Shown piece after piece: positions 1 through 8,872 of a stretch of DNA of 64,000 bases. The translations under genes and the position numbers were made by a program. This DNA is from Acidobacteriota bacterium (GTDB lineage Bacteria > Acidobacteriota > Terriglobia > Bryobacterales > Bryobacteraceae), in NCBI GenBank assembly GCA_947470805.1, contig CANIVU010000002.1, positions 1 to 64,000 on the forward strand, given 5' to 3'. Under the pieces are notes generated by a model, which saw only the letters and a program-made list of their open reading frames with translations, ran no database searches and was not told the DNA's origin. Numbering within the stretch: the first letter of the stretch is position 1; every line of letters starts with the position of its first letter.

Positions 1-325
1 CCGGCGCCCCACGTTTGTCCAGTGCCATCTGCAGGGCGCCAACAGCCAGTTTGGCCTCCAGTGTTCGCTCCACGGCCCAGCCGATCACCAGCCTTGAATA
101 GGCGTCCAATACAACGGCGAGATAGACGAACTCATCGGCCAGCCGGATGGCGAAGTTGGCGGGGAGTTTGATTTCAACGCTGCCGCCGATGGTGTAGGGC
201 TTGGATTTGTCGGGCGTGTATTTGAGCTGATCGGTGAAGACGAAGCCGCCTTTTGCGCCGACTTCGATTTGTTGCGCTTGTAACAGGATGCTGGTTACAG
301 TTAGTGCGAGAACGAATAACTTCAT
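1..325 (-). CDS. Chimeric ORF: secreted beta-barrel N-terminus joined to IS3-type transposase core (partial, runs off the left edge)
   Basis: The frame opens at the ATG at 323-325 and is open to the window edge (108 codons). Residues 1-18 form a Sec-type signal peptide (MKLFVLALTVTSILLQAQ). Residues about 19-59 look like the first strands of an outer-membrane beta-barrel protein (KGGFVFTDQL, YTIGGSVEIKLPANF). From about residue 60 the sequence becomes the rve core of an IS3-family OrfB transposase (RLADEFVYLAVVLDAYSR, then IGWAVERTLEAKLAVGALQM). The switch falls in the shared triplet IRL, near 140-148. The first catalytic Asp of the IS3 DDE triad, normally in a DIT motif just before this point, is absent because the barrel part replaces it. 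A functional transposase is therefore unlikely. It could be a recombination product, an IS remnant or an assembly join. The rest lies outside the window. Confidence 0.7.
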   Translation of the reverse strand, partial: MKLFVLALTVTSILLQAQQIEVGAKGGFVFTDQLKYTPDKSKPYTIGGSVEIKLPANFAIRLADEFVYLAVVLDAYSRLVIGWAVERTLEAKLAVGALQMALDKRGAP

Positions 326-335
326 GCTCAAACGG

Positions 336-357
336 ACGGCGCCAGTTACGGCGCCGT
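336..357. terminator. Hairpin downstream of the MFS/PlsC/Aas gene
   Basis: ACGGCGCC (336-343) and GGCGCCGT (350-357) are perfect 8-bp arms with a 6-nt loop. They lie between the end of the large minus-strand gene (404) and the start of the chimeric ORF (325). A short run of T follows on either side only weakly, so this is a possible rather than a certain intrinsic terminator. Confidence 0.4.
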
Positions 358-403
358 TTCGTGTGAAGTTAGTCGTCAGGTGTGCTGGGATGGCACAGTC
401 AAG

Positions 404-3400
404 TTAGTCGGCGACGGCGGGTTGGCGGACCTGGGAGGCGAGTTCGATGGCGAGATCGGTCGCTTTGCGGAGGTCGGTTTTGCCGGTGCCGAGGGTGGGG
501 ATGGACTCGACCGCGAAGAACTGGTTCGGCTTGGGAATCCAGAGGGCGGGGAGGTCGGCTGCGTTGAGATGTTCGACCATGGCGGCCGGGGTTAGCGTTT
601 TGCTGGTGTGGAGGACGACCAGGCGTTCGCCGCGCTGGGCGTCGGGTACGCCGATTACTAAGCAGGTGGCGTCTTCCATGATCTCCTGCAGGCACTCTTC
701 CACCTTCAGGTGCGGGACCATTTCGCCACCGATCTTCGAGAAGCGGGAGAGGCGGCCGGTGATGTGGAGGAATCCTTCGTCGTCCAGGCGGGCCATGTCG
801 CCGGTGTTGTAGTAGCCGTCGATTAAGACCTTAGCGGTGCGGTCGGGTTGCTTCAGGTAGCCGCGCATGCGGCTGGGGCCTTTGACGAGCAGCATGCCTT
901 CCTGGCCGAAGGGGACGGGTTCGAGCGTGGCCGGGTCGACAAAGCGCAGGCTGACGCCAGGGAGCGGGCGGCCGACGGATTCGGACTTGAAGCCGATCTG
1001 GTTGTTCTGGTCGGGATCGTTGGAGATGAAGTCCGGCCCGTTGACGCTGACGACGGGGGCCATCTCGGTGCAGCCGTAGCCTTCGTGCATGCGGATGCCG
1101 AACTTCTCTTGAAACTGCTGGGCGACGGCGGGGCGGAGTTTTTCGGCGCCCACCAGGACGTAGCGGATCTTGGAGAACTGCTCCTTGCTGCACTTACGGG
1201 CGTAGGTGGAGGCGAAGGTCGGGGTGGACAGCAGGAACGTGGCACCGTACTTCTGGCTGAGTTCGCCGATGGTTTTGGCGTCCGACGGGTTGGGGTGGAA
1301 GATGACCGGGAAGCGGTTCAGCAGAGGGAACCAGAGGTTGTAGCCGAAGCCGAAGGAGTGGAAGAAGGGGAGGATGCCGAGCATCACATCGCCGGGGCCG
1401 ACGGGGTAGACCTGGGCCACCGATTCCATGTTCGAGATCAGGTTCCAGTGGGTGAGTTCGACGCCTTTCGGTTCGCCGGTGGAGCCACTGGAGAAGATGA
1501 TCGCGGCGACATCGTCGGTGGTTCCTTTGGCCAGCATGCCGGCGGGGAGGAACTTCGATTGGAGGAAGGCGATGGCTTTATCGACACCGCTGAATTTGGG
1601 CAGCAGTTCTTCGATGTAGACGACGCCGGGCATGGGGTCGATCTTCTGTTTGACGAGGAAGAGTTTGGAGCTTAGCACCGTTTTGATTTCGCACTGCTCG
1701 ATGGCGGAGGCCATGGAGGCAGGGCCGGCGGTGAAGTTCAGGTTCACGGCGGTGCGGCCGCTCAAGGTGACGGCGATGTTGGCTAGCGCGGTGCCGACGG
1801 AGTTGGGCAGGAGCAGGCCGATCATGGGCTGGTTTGGCGCGTGATTATCGAGCCAACGGCGGAGGAGTTGGGCGCCGATCAGCGCTTTGCCGAAGGTCAT
1901 TTCCTTGCCGAAGGAGTCGGCGATGGCGAGTTTGGACCATTGGCTACGGGCAGCGGCGACGAAGCGGCGGCCGATGGTGTCGTGCTGTTCGCGTTTGTCG
2001 GTGGCGGCCTGGCTGGCGAGCTCCATGACCTTGGCGCGGAGGGCTTCCGGGGGGATAGGGCCGAGGACGGGTTCGCCGACGATGACCTTCACTTTGGGGC
2101 GGGGCCAACGGTCGAAGGAGCCGAAGAGCTTGCCGCCTTTCATGCTGAGCGGATGGCCGTAGAGGCCTTCGATCCAGGCGGGGATGATCGGGTATTGTTT
2201 GCCGGACTTCGATTCGGCGATGCGCTCGTAGCCGCGTTTGAAGGGGAGCAGGTGACCGGTGCGGGTGATCTGGCCTTCGGGGAAGATGCCGGCGAGTTCA
2301 CCGGCTTCGACTTCGGCGCGGCAGAAGACGAGGGTGGAGACGGCGTCGCGGGGCTTCGAGAGATCGATCGGCACGGTGCGGAGGAGTTCGAAGATGGGGG
2401 TGAGGAATTTGATGTCGTAGAGGGTCTTCCACAGGATCCAGCGGACGAAGCGCGGGGTGGCCGAACCGATCAGGAAGGCGTCGGCATAGGAGACGTGGTT
2501 GCCGACGACGATACCGCCGCCTTTTGCCGGGATGTTGTGGCCGCCCTTGACTTCGAGATCGAAGAGGATGTGGAGGATGGTCCAGCAGCCGAAGCGGACG
2601 GTGGCGCGGAGGAGGTGGCGGAAGAGGATGTAGAGGCTGGCGAGGACGCTCAGCACGCCGCCGGCGAGGAGGATCATTTCGCCGGAGAGATGGAGTTTGT
2701 CGTGGAGGAGGAAGAGCACGGCGGAGGCGAGGATGACGCCGAGCATGTTGGCGAAGTTGTTGGTGGCCAGGATGCGGCCCTTTTCGGCGGCGGGGGCTTC
2801 GTCCTGCAGGAAGGTGTTCAGAGGCACGATGAAGAGGCCGCCGAAGAAGCCCATGAGCGTGAGCCAGACGAAGGCGGCGGCTTCGGTGGAGACTGTGCCC
2901 AGCGCCATGCCGGAGAGGCCCATGAGGACGCCGGAGGGGGCGACGAGGCCGAGTTCGATGCGTTCGCCGGAGATGCGGCCGCTGGCCATGGAGCCGGCGC
3001 CGATGCCGATGGCGAGGGCGGCGACGAGGAGGCCGATTTGGGACTCGCTGCCGTGGAGGGTGTGGTTGACGAAGACGACCAGTGTGAGTTGGACGAGGCC
3101 GCCGATGAACCAGAAGAAGCTGATGCCGGCGACGGTGAGGGCCATGGGCTTGTCTTTGGCGAGGATTTGGAAGCCCTTGACGATCTCCGAGAAGGGGTTC
3201 CAGTGGAAGGGCTCGGTGCTGGGGGAGGGTTTTACCTTGGGGATGCCGAGGCTGATCAGCGAGCCGAGGACGGCGAGGGTGATGAGGAAGGCGCTCATCT
3301 TCCACTGTTCGTGTTTCCAGTGTTCAAAGAGCAGCGTGCCGAAGCCGCCGCCGATGACGATGGCGACGAAGGTGGTCAGTTCCAGGAGGGCGTTGGCGCG

Positions 3401-3889
3401 AGAGAGATCGCGTTCGGGGAGGATTTCCGGGAGGATGCCGTATTTAGCGGGGGAGAAGAAGTTGGCTTGTGCGGCGAGGAGGAACAGCACGCCCAGGAGC
3501 ATGGGCATGCTGGTGGCTTGCAGGGCGAAGAGGGCGAAGATCATCGTCAGGATTTCGAAGGCTTTGGTGACGATTAGGACTTGGGATTTGGAGAAGCGAT
3601 CGGCAAGTTGACCGGCCCAGCCGGCCATGAGAAGGAAGGGGAGGACGAAGACGGCACCGGTGAGGGCGAGGTACTGGGAGCCGGCTTCGGCGTTGCCGGC
3701 GGTATAGGCGACGGCGGCGACGGAGACGATCATCTTGAAGACGTTGTCGTTGAAGGCGCCGAGGAACTGGGTCCAGAGGAAGGATTGGAAGCCGCGATCT
3801 TTGAGAAGCGTGGCGTAGCTGGAGTGTGTCATGCCCTCTGTAGGGGCATTTTGGTGGCCAAGGGGCTCATTGTTTGTAAGTGATTGCAT
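404..3889 (-). CDS. aas: Trifunctional lysophospholipid transporter / acyltransferase / acyl-ACP synthetase (LplT-Aas fusion)
   Basis: This 1161-residue inner-membrane protein probably imports lysophospholipids and re-acylates them with acyl groups activated on ACP. Three family signatures are seen in order. An MFS domain (about 25-430) contains [11 protein letters not shown] and [15 protein letters not shown] PlsC-type acyltransferase (about 440-630) has the NHVSYAD box near 463 and FPEGQIT. An AMP-binding adenylating domain (about 650-1150) has [11 protein letters not shown] near 797, YGCTEM and [14 protein letters not shown]. The start at 3889 has a GGAAGGA Shine-Dalgarno about 6 nt upstream. 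A second Met at residue 20 is possible. Fusions of LplT with Aas are known in other bacteria, so the architecture is rare but not new. Acyl-chain preference cannot be read from the sequence. Confidence 0.9.
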   Translation of the reverse strand: MQSLTNNEPLGHQNAPTEGMTHSSYATLLKDRGFQSFLWTQFLGAFNDNVFKMIVSVAAVAYTAGNAEAGSQYLALTGAVFVLPFLLMAGWAGQLADRFSKSQVLIVTKAFEILTMIFALFALQATSMPMLLGVLFLLAAQANFFSPAKYGILPEILPERDLSRANALLELTTFVAIVIGGGFGTLLFEHWKHEQWKMSAFLITLAVLGSLISLGIPKVKPSPSTEPFHWNPFSEIVKGFQILAKDKPMALTVAGISFFWFIGGLVQLTLVVFVNHTLHGSESQIGLLVAALAIGIGAGSMASGRISGERIELGLVAPSGVLMGLSGMALGTVSTEAAAFVWLTLMGFFGGLFIVPLNTFLQDEAPAAEKGRILATNNFANMLGVILASAVLFLLHDKLHLSGEMILLAGGVLSVLASLYILFRHLLRATVRFGCWTILHILFDLEVKGGHNIPAKGGGIVVGNHVSYADAFLIGSATPRFVRWILWKTLYDIKFLTPIFELLRTVPIDLSKPRDAVSTLVFCRAEVEAGELAGIFPEGQITRTGHLLPFKRGYERIAESKSGKQYPIIPAWIEGLYGHPLSMKGGKLFGSFDRWPRPKVKVIVGEPVLGPIPPEALRAKVMELASQAATDKREQHDTIGRRFVAAARSQWSKLAIADSFGKEMTFGKALIGAQLLRRWLDNHAPNQPMIGLLLPNSVGTALANIAVTLSGRTAVNLNFTAGPASMASAIEQCEIKTVLSSKLFLVKQKIDPMPGVVYIEELLPKFSGVDKAIAFLQSKFLPAGMLAKGTTDDVAAIIFSSGSTGEPKGVELTHWNLISNMESVAQVYPVGPGDVMLGILPFFHSFGFGYNLWFPLLNRFPVIFHPNPSDAKTIGELSQKYGATFLLSTPTFASTYARKCSKEQFSKIRYVLVGAEKLRPAVAQQFQEKFGIRMHEGYGCTEMAPVVSVNGPDFISNDPDQNNQIGFKSESVGRPLPGVSLRFVDPATLEPVPFGQEGMLLVKGPSRMRGYLKQPDRTAKVLIDGYYNTGDMARLDDEGFLHITGRLSRFSKIGGEMVPHLKVEECLQEIMEDATCLVIGVPDAQRGERLVVLHTSKTLTPAAMVEHLNAADLPALWIPKPNQFFAVESIPTLGTGKTDLRKATDLAIELASQVRQPAVAD

Positions 3890-3955
3890 TCTCGTCCTTC
3901 CAGGGGTTCATGCGCGAACGGAGTTCGATTAGGCTCATACATATTTCGAACACGG

Positions 3956-3961
3956 TATGAT
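3956..3961 (+). promoter_or_regulatory. -10-like TATGAT close to the start of the sigma-54 activator gene
   Basis: TATGAT lies 6 nt before the ATG at 3968, and no Shine-Dalgarno is visible. If it is a -10 box, the transcript would begin at or within a few bases of the start codon (leaderless). There is no clear -35 box at normal spacing. Confidence 0.35.
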
Positions 3962-3967
3962 CATTTT

Positions 3968-5440
3968 ATGCACACGGCTATCCGCGCAACGGAACCTCCC
4001 TTCTTGCAGGCTGTGGCGGCTCTTGCCTATGCTAACCCGTTCTCACCCGAGCGCGAGGAGATGGAGCGCCGGGCGTTGGGGCGGGAGTTCGTGGCGGGGG
4101 ATCCGATTTGGAGTGTTTCGGTGGCCGATCCCGAGCGGGCGCGGCCGAATATCTGGCGGATTCAGGAGAAGCTGGAGCCGGTTTTAGAGGCGGTGCGGGA
4201 GCGGTTATTGGTGGAGGACGGGGGCGATTTTGCGCTGTACGAGGAGTGCGTGCATTCGTTGCTGTACCAGCGCTATTACGAAAGTTTTGTGACGGCGAAC
4301 GGGCATTTCGGGTTTTATCGGAAGTTTGCGGCCGATTGGGCGTACTTCTTTGAACTGCCGGGGAAGCGGTATGAGACGGCGCTTTCGGTGGAACATTTCT
4401 TTGCCTGCTGCTGGCAGTTGTGGCGGGCGTTTCACCGGATTTTTGACCACATCATCGGGTCGTCGATGCCGGCGGCGCGGTTGCGGGGGAGTATTTGGGA
4501 GTCCATTTTTACTTGTGATCTGCGGCGGTACCGCCGGGTGTTGTGGCAGAAGATGGGGGATTTTCCGACGCTGATTACGGGGCCGTCGGGGACGGGGAAG
4601 GAGTTGGTGGCGCGGGCGATTGCCGGGGCGCGGTATCTGCCGTTTTCGGGGGCGCGGATGGCGTTCGCGCAGCCGAAGGGGGAGAGTTTTTTTGCGGTGA
4701 ATTTGGCGGCGTTGTCGCCGTCGTTGATTGAGAGTGAGTTGTTCGGGCATAAGCGGGGGGCGTTTACGGGGGCGATTGCGGATAGAGTTGGTTGGTTGGA
4801 GGCTTGTCCGGCGCAGGGGGCGGTTTTCCTGGACGAGTTGGGGGAGATGGAGATGCCGATCCAGGTGAAGCTGCTGCGGGTGATGGAGACGCGGGAGTAT
4901 GCGGCGGTGGGGGACACGGGGTTGAAGCGGTTTGCGGGGAAGTTGATTGCGGCGACGAATCGGGATTTGGCGAAGGAGATTGGGGCGGGGCGGTTCCGGG
5001 AGGATTTGTATTACCGGCTGTGCGCGGATTTGATTGCGACGCCGTCGTTGGCGGAGCAGGTGGCGGAGGCGCCGGGGGCGCTGGATGAGTTGGTTCTGTA
5101 CATGACGCGGCGGGCGGTGGGGGCGGAGGCGGAATCGGTTTACCCGGTGGTGCGGGAGTGGATTGGTTCGCATCTGCCTAAGGGGTATGCGTGGCCGGGG
5201 AACTATCGGGAATTGGAACAGTGTGTGCGGAATGTGTTGATTCGGCAGACGTACCGGCCGTTGGCGGTTGGGGGCGGGGATACGTTTTTTGACCGGTTTG
5301 GGCGGGGGGAGTTGACGGCGGATGAGGTGTTGAACCATTACGCTGCGCTGGTGTATCGGCAGTGCGGGTCGTATGTGGAGACGGCGAAGCGGTTGGGGCT
5401 CGATCGGCGGACGGTAAAGGCGCGGGTGGATTCGGCTTGA
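3968..5440 (+). CDS. Sigma-54 interaction domain transcriptional activator with novel N-terminal region
   Basis: This is a 490-residue AAA+ enhancer-binding protein that would open sigma-54 RNA polymerase promoters. The AAA+ core is complete: Walker A GPSGTGKE near 203, [15 protein letters not shown] with the sigma-54-contacting GAFTGA loop near 263, Walker [11 protein letters not shown] near 284, and arginine-finger region [10 protein letters not shown] Fis-like helix-turn-helix closes the protein ([19 protein letters not shown]). The first 200 residues show neither a receiver, PAS nor GAF domain. They are rich in aromatic residues ([20 protein letters not shown]) and may be the ligand- or partner-sensing part. 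The in-frame ATG at 3884 would overlap the divergent gene, so 3968 is preferred. The nearest convergent neighbour is the S9 peptidase. No target promoter is assigned. Confidence 0.85.
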   Translation: MHTAIRATEPPFLQAVAALAYANPFSPEREEMERRALGREFVAGDPIWSVSVADPERARPNIWRIQEKLEPVLEAVRERLLVEDGGDFALYEECVHSLLYQRYYESFVTANGHFGFYRKFAADWAYFFELPGKRYETALSVEHFFACCWQLWRAFHRIFDHIIGSSMPAARLRGSIWESIFTCDLRRYRRVLWQKMGDFPTLITGPSGTGKELVARAIAGARYLPFSGARMAFAQPKGESFFAVNLAALSPSLIESELFGHKRGAFTGAIADRVGWLEACPAQGAVFLDELGEMEMPIQVKLLRVMETREYAAVGDTGLKRFAGKLIAATNRDLAKEIGAGRFREDLYYRLCADLIATPSLAEQVAEAPGALDELVLYMTRRAVGAEAESVYPVVREWIGSHLPKGYAWPGNYRELEQCVRNVLIRQTYRPLAVGGGDTFFDRFGRGELTADEVLNHYAALVYRQCGSYVETAKRLGLDRRTVKARVDSA

Positions 5441-5451
5441 GTTTTGGGTCG

Positions 5452-5486
5452 GACAAATCCTGGGTGACAGTCACCCAGGATTTGTC
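5452..5486. repeat. Perfect 17-bp palindromic element between convergent genes
   Basis: GACAAATCCTGGGTGAC (5452-5468) and its exact reverse complement (5470-5486) flank a single central A. The element lies in the 49-bp gap between two converging genes. No U-run follows on either strand, so it is not a classical intrinsic terminator, though it may stop both transcripts. A diverged copy sits at 41146-41170. Confidence 0.75.
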
Positions 5487-5489
5487 TGG

Positions 5490-7502
5490 TTAGTTGGATA
5501 GGTATTGCTTCAACCAGGCGAGGACTTCCATCATGTGGTGGCGGTTGTTTTCGCCTTTCAAAATCCAGTGGCCTTCGTCGGGGAAGACCATGAGGCGCGC
5601 GGGGATGCCTTGGCGCTGGAGGAGTTTAAACGTCGTGATGCTTTCGCCGATGGGGACGCGGTAGTCGAGTTCGCCTTGCGTAATGAGCGACGGGGTTTTC
5701 CATTCGGCGGCGTACCGGAAGGGGCTTTGGTCCATCCACTGGCCTTTGCCGGATTCCCAGACCTTGGCGCCCATTCGTAGTTCGCGGGAGAGCCCGCCGT
5801 CGTTGACGCCGTATTGGGACTCATTGTTCACCGCGCCGGCGTGGTTGACGATGCACTTGAACTGGCGGGTGTGGCCGTTGAACCAGTTCATCAGATAGCC
5901 GCCGTAGCTGGCGCCGATGGCGCACTGTTTTTCCGTATTCAGGTAGGAGTATTTGGCTGCTGCGGCGTCGACCGCTTCGAGGATCTCGCGGGCCGGGCCG
6001 CGGAGGACGTCGCGTTCGATGTCGTCGGCGAACTTTTCGCCGAAGCCTGTGGAGCCGGTGTAGTTCGTCATCAGCAGCGCGTAGCCGGGGCTGGTTAGCA
6101 AGTGGTAGTTCCAGCGGGTCGTGAAGTTATCGCCCGACATGGCGTTGGGGCCGCCGTGGGGCATGACGAGGAGGGGGTATTTTTTCGATTTATCGAGGGC
6201 GGGGGGCGGGACTACGACACTGTGAATGCGCTTGCCGTTTTTGGCGGTGAACCAGAAGTGCTCGGGTTTGGGCATGTCGAGCTGGGCGAGTTTGGCGGCG
6301 TTGAAGTTGGTCAACAGCGTGTGGCCCTTGGGTTCGATGCGGACGATTTCCGCGGGCTGGGTGCTGGAGCTGTAGGTGGCTAGCAGCTTTGCGCCGGCGT
6401 ATTGCGGGTTGGTGTAGCCGCCTTCGGTGACGTCGAAGAGTTTCGTTGGCGTGCCGCCGCCGGCCGGCATTTGGAAGAGCTTGGTGAAGCCTTCGTCTTC
6501 GGCGGATAGTGTAATCGTTGCGCTGTCGGGGGAGATGGTGAAACCGCCGACGGCGCGGTCGAGGCTGGCGGTGATCGTCTGGTTTTTCGTGACGTTGAAG
6601 AGGCGGGAGAGGGCGTAGGGGTGCTGGGCGGTGGCGGTGCGGTCCTGGAGGGCGTAGAGGTTCTTGCCGTCGGGCCCGTATTGCGGCCGGGTGTAGCTGT
6701 GGCCGGGCTTGGTGAGCTGTTCGGGGACCCCGCCGTTGCGGCTGATTTTGAAGAGATGGGTTTCGGTTTCGGCGGTCATCATCTCGTTTTTGTTTGTCGC
6801 GGCGGCGAAGATGATGTCGCGGCCATTGGGGGCCCAGGTGGCTTGGAGGCTGGTGTCGGAACTCAAGCCCCCGCGGATACCGGAGAAGCCGGGGGAATCG
6901 ACGAGGGTGCCTTTGTCGAGGAGGTCGATCGGGGTGGTCCAGCCGGGTTCCCAGACGTAGAGGTGGGGGCGGGAGTCATCGAGCCAGGCGTTCCAGTAGC
7001 GGATGGGCATGGCGTCGTAGACGCGTGCGGTGGATTTGCCGGGGTTCTTGCGGGGGCCTTTGACCGTTGATTCGAAGAGCAGGCCCTGGCCATCGGGACG
7101 CCATTGAGGATTGGCGGCGGCGGTGGGTAGGTTGGATACGCGTTGCGCTTCGCCGCCCTGGATGGGGAGGATGTAGATTTGGGCTACGTCGTCGCCTTCG
7201 CGTTTGGCGGTGAAGGCGATGCGGGTGCTGTCGGGCGACCAGGCGACGCCGGATTCGGGACCGCGGCTGGCAGTCAGGCGGCGGGCTGGGGTGGCGCCAT
7301 CGACGGGGACGATCCAGAGATCGCTTTGGACTTTGGCGGGGTCGTAATCGGGCTCGGTGAGGGAGAAGATCGCCCATTTACCATCGGGGCTGGGGATGGG
7401 TTCGCCGGTGCGTTTGAGCAGGTAGATGTCTTCGTGGGTGACGGGACGTTTCTGCGCGGGGAGGATGGCGGTAGCCAATAGAATCAGGGTGATGAGGCGC
7501 AT
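5490..7502 (-). CDS. Secreted S9 family (prolyl oligopeptidase / acylaminoacyl-type) peptidase
   Basis: This 670-residue serine peptidase starts with a Sec signal peptide (MRLITLILLATAILPAQ). Residues about 30-400 form a WD40-like beta-propeller with repeated SPDS/SPDG motifs (AWSPDSTRIAFTAKREGD). The alpha/beta-hydrolase catalytic domain follows. It has GASYGGYLMN with the nucleophile Ser near 530, Asp in TQGELDYRVP near 614 and His in FPDEGHWIL near 642. The family cleaves short peptides, often dipeptidyl or acyl-aminoacyl substrates, here presumably in the periplasm. It lies 9 bp downstream of the M20 peptidase gene on the same strand, and the pair would form a peptide-scavenging operon. 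Exact peptide specificity cannot be assigned. Confidence 0.92.
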   Translation of the reverse strand: MRLITLILLATAILPAQKRPVTHEDIYLLKRTGEPIPSPDGKWAIFSLTEPDYDPAKVQSDLWIVPVDGATPARRLTASRGPESGVAWSPDSTRIAFTAKREGDDVAQIYILPIQGGEAQRVSNLPTAAANPQWRPDGQGLLFESTVKGPRKNPGKSTARVYDAMPIRYWNAWLDDSRPHLYVWEPGWTTPIDLLDKGTLVDSPGFSGIRGGLSSDTSLQATWAPNGRDIIFAAATNKNEMMTAETETHLFKISRNGGVPEQLTKPGHSYTRPQYGPDGKNLYALQDRTATAQHPYALSRLFNVTKNQTITASLDRAVGGFTISPDSATITLSAEDEGFTKLFQMPAGGGTPTKLFDVTEGGYTNPQYAGAKLLATYSSSTQPAEIVRIEPKGHTLLTNFNAAKLAQLDMPKPEHFWFTAKNGKRIHSVVVPPPALDKSKKYPLLVMPHGGPNAMSGDNFTTRWNYHLLTSPGYALLMTNYTGSTGFGEKFADDIERDVLRGPAREILEAVDAAAAKYSYLNTEKQCAIGASYGGYLMNWFNGHTRQFKCIVNHAGAVNNESQYGVNDGGLSRELRMGAKVWESGKGQWMDQSPFRYAAEWKTPSLITQGELDYRVPIGESITTFKLLQRQGIPARLMVFPDEGHWILKGENNRHHMMEVLAWLKQYLSN

Positions 7503-7511
7503 GAGTTGCCT

Positions 7512-8861
7512 TTATTCCGGCATGTTGCCGAGAGTGTCGAAGAACCGCTGGACGGCGTCGATGCCCGAGTGGAGATTGGGCAGGTGGAACTTTTCGTTGG
7601 GGGCGTGGAGGTTGTCGTCAGGGAGACCGAAGCCCATCAGGACGCTGGGGATGCCGAGTTCGCGCTGGAAGAGGCCGACGACGGGGATGGAGCCGCCGGA
7701 GCGCATGTAGATGGTTGGTTGCTGGAAGGTTTGGGCGAGGGCGTCGGCGGCGGCGTGGAGGATGGGGTGATTGGGATTGACCACGCTGGCGGGGCCGGAG
7801 CCGAAGAGTTCGAAGCGGCTGGTTACGCCGCGCGGGGTTGCTTGGGCGATGGCGGCCTTGAGGGCGGAGAGAATGACGTTGGGGTCCTGGCCGGGGACCA
7901 GGCGGCAGCTGATTTTGGCGTGGGCTTTGGCGGGGATGACCGTTTTGAAGCCCTTGTTGACGAAGCCGCCGACGATGCCGTGGACTTCAAAGGTCGGCCG
8001 CGACCAGGTGCGTTCGAGGACGCTGAAGCCCGCTTCGCCGGTGAGTTCGGGCGAGCCGACTTCGCGCTGCCGGTACTCCTCTTCGTTGAAGGGAAGCGAG
8101 CGCCATGCGGTGAGTTCTTCGGGGGCGGGGGATTCGACGGCATCGTAGAAGCCAGGGATTTTGATGCGGCCGTCGGTGCCTTTCAGCGCGGCGATGATGT
8201 GGGCGATGGCTTCGAGCGGGTTGGGGGCGGCGCCGCCGTAGACGCCGGAGTGGAGGTCCTGCGCGGCGCCTTCGACATGGAGTTCGCCGAAGATGCCGCC
8301 GCGGAGGCCGGTGCAGAGGGTTGGCAGGTTGGGCGCGAACATTTCGGTGTCGCAGATGAGGGCGGCATCGGCTCGGAGGGCTTCGCGGTGGGCGGGGACG
8401 TAGGCTTCGAGATGATCACCGCCGTCTTCCTCTTCGCCTTCAATTAGCACCTTGACGTTGATGGGGAGTTGGCCGTCGCGGGCGATGGTGCGGCGGATGG
8501 CTTCCATGAGAATCAGCGTTTGGCCTTTGTCGTCACAGGCGCCGCGGGCGAAGATATCGTTGCCACGGATTTCGGGTTCGAAGGGCGGGGATTTCCAGAG
8601 TTCGAGCGGGTCTGGCGGCTGGACGTCGTAGTGGCCGTAGAGGAGGAGCGTGGGCTTACCGGGGGCGCCGGTGAATTCGGCATAGACCAGCGGGTGGCGG
8701 TTTTCCGCTTCAATGAGAGTCGTTTGGGGCAGGCCGGCATCTAAGAGGAACTGCCTCACCCAGAGGGCGGCGCGCCGGCAATCGGCGGCGTGGTCCGGAC
8801 TGGTGCTGATGCTGGGAATTCTGAGGAATTCGTCGAGTTTTTGAACGACGTCGTTATTCAC
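7512..8861 (-). CDS. M20 family metallopeptidase (dipeptidase / carboxypeptidase type)
   Basis: This 449-residue di-zinc exopeptidase shows the M20 signatures: [12 protein letters not shown] near 70-80 (zinc-ligand His and catalytic Asp), RGACDDKGQ near 104 (bridging Asp) and the catalytic Glu pair in EGEEEDGG near 143. A lid/dimerisation domain with HSGVYGG lies in the middle. No signal peptide is present, so it is probably cytosolic. The GTG start at 8859-8861 gives the usual family N-terminus ([13 protein letters not shown]). A TAAACT hexamer sits 6 nt upstream of it. The divergent gene begins only 11 bp away. The S9 peptidase gene follows after 9 bp, which suggests joint use in peptide degradation. 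Confidence 0.9.
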   Translation of the reverse strand: MNNDVVQKLDEFLRIPSISTSPDHAADCRRAALWVRQFLLDAGLPQTTLIEAENRHPLVYAEFTGAPGKPTLLLYGHYDVQPPDPLELWKSPPFEPEIRGNDIFARGACDDKGQTLILMEAIRRTIARDGQLPINVKVLIEGEEEDGGDHLEAYVPAHREALRADAALICDTEMFAPNLPTLCTGLRGGIFGELHVEGAAQDLHSGVYGGAAPNPLEAIAHIIAALKGTDGRIKIPGFYDAVESPAPEELTAWRSLPFNEEEYRQREVGSPELTGEAGFSVLERTWSRPTFEVHGIVGGFVNKGFKTVIPAKAHAKISCRLVPGQDPNVILSALKAAIAQATPRGVTSRFELFGSGPASVVNPNHPILHAAADALAQTFQQPTIYMRSGGSIPVVGLFQRELGIPSVLMGFGLPDDNLHAPNEKFHLPNLHSGIDAVQRFFDTLGNMPE

Positions 8862-8872
8862 ACTTTCAGTTT

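Noticed and set aside
1841-3577. Long plus-strand open frame (578 codons) rich in Gly, Asp and Glu
   Set aside because: It is the antisense shadow of the MFS/PlsC/Aas gene, with low-complexity acidic composition, no domain and no ribosome site.
5452-5486. Classical intrinsic terminator
   Set aside because: The palindrome lacks a U-run on both strands. It is listed as a repeat that may also terminate.
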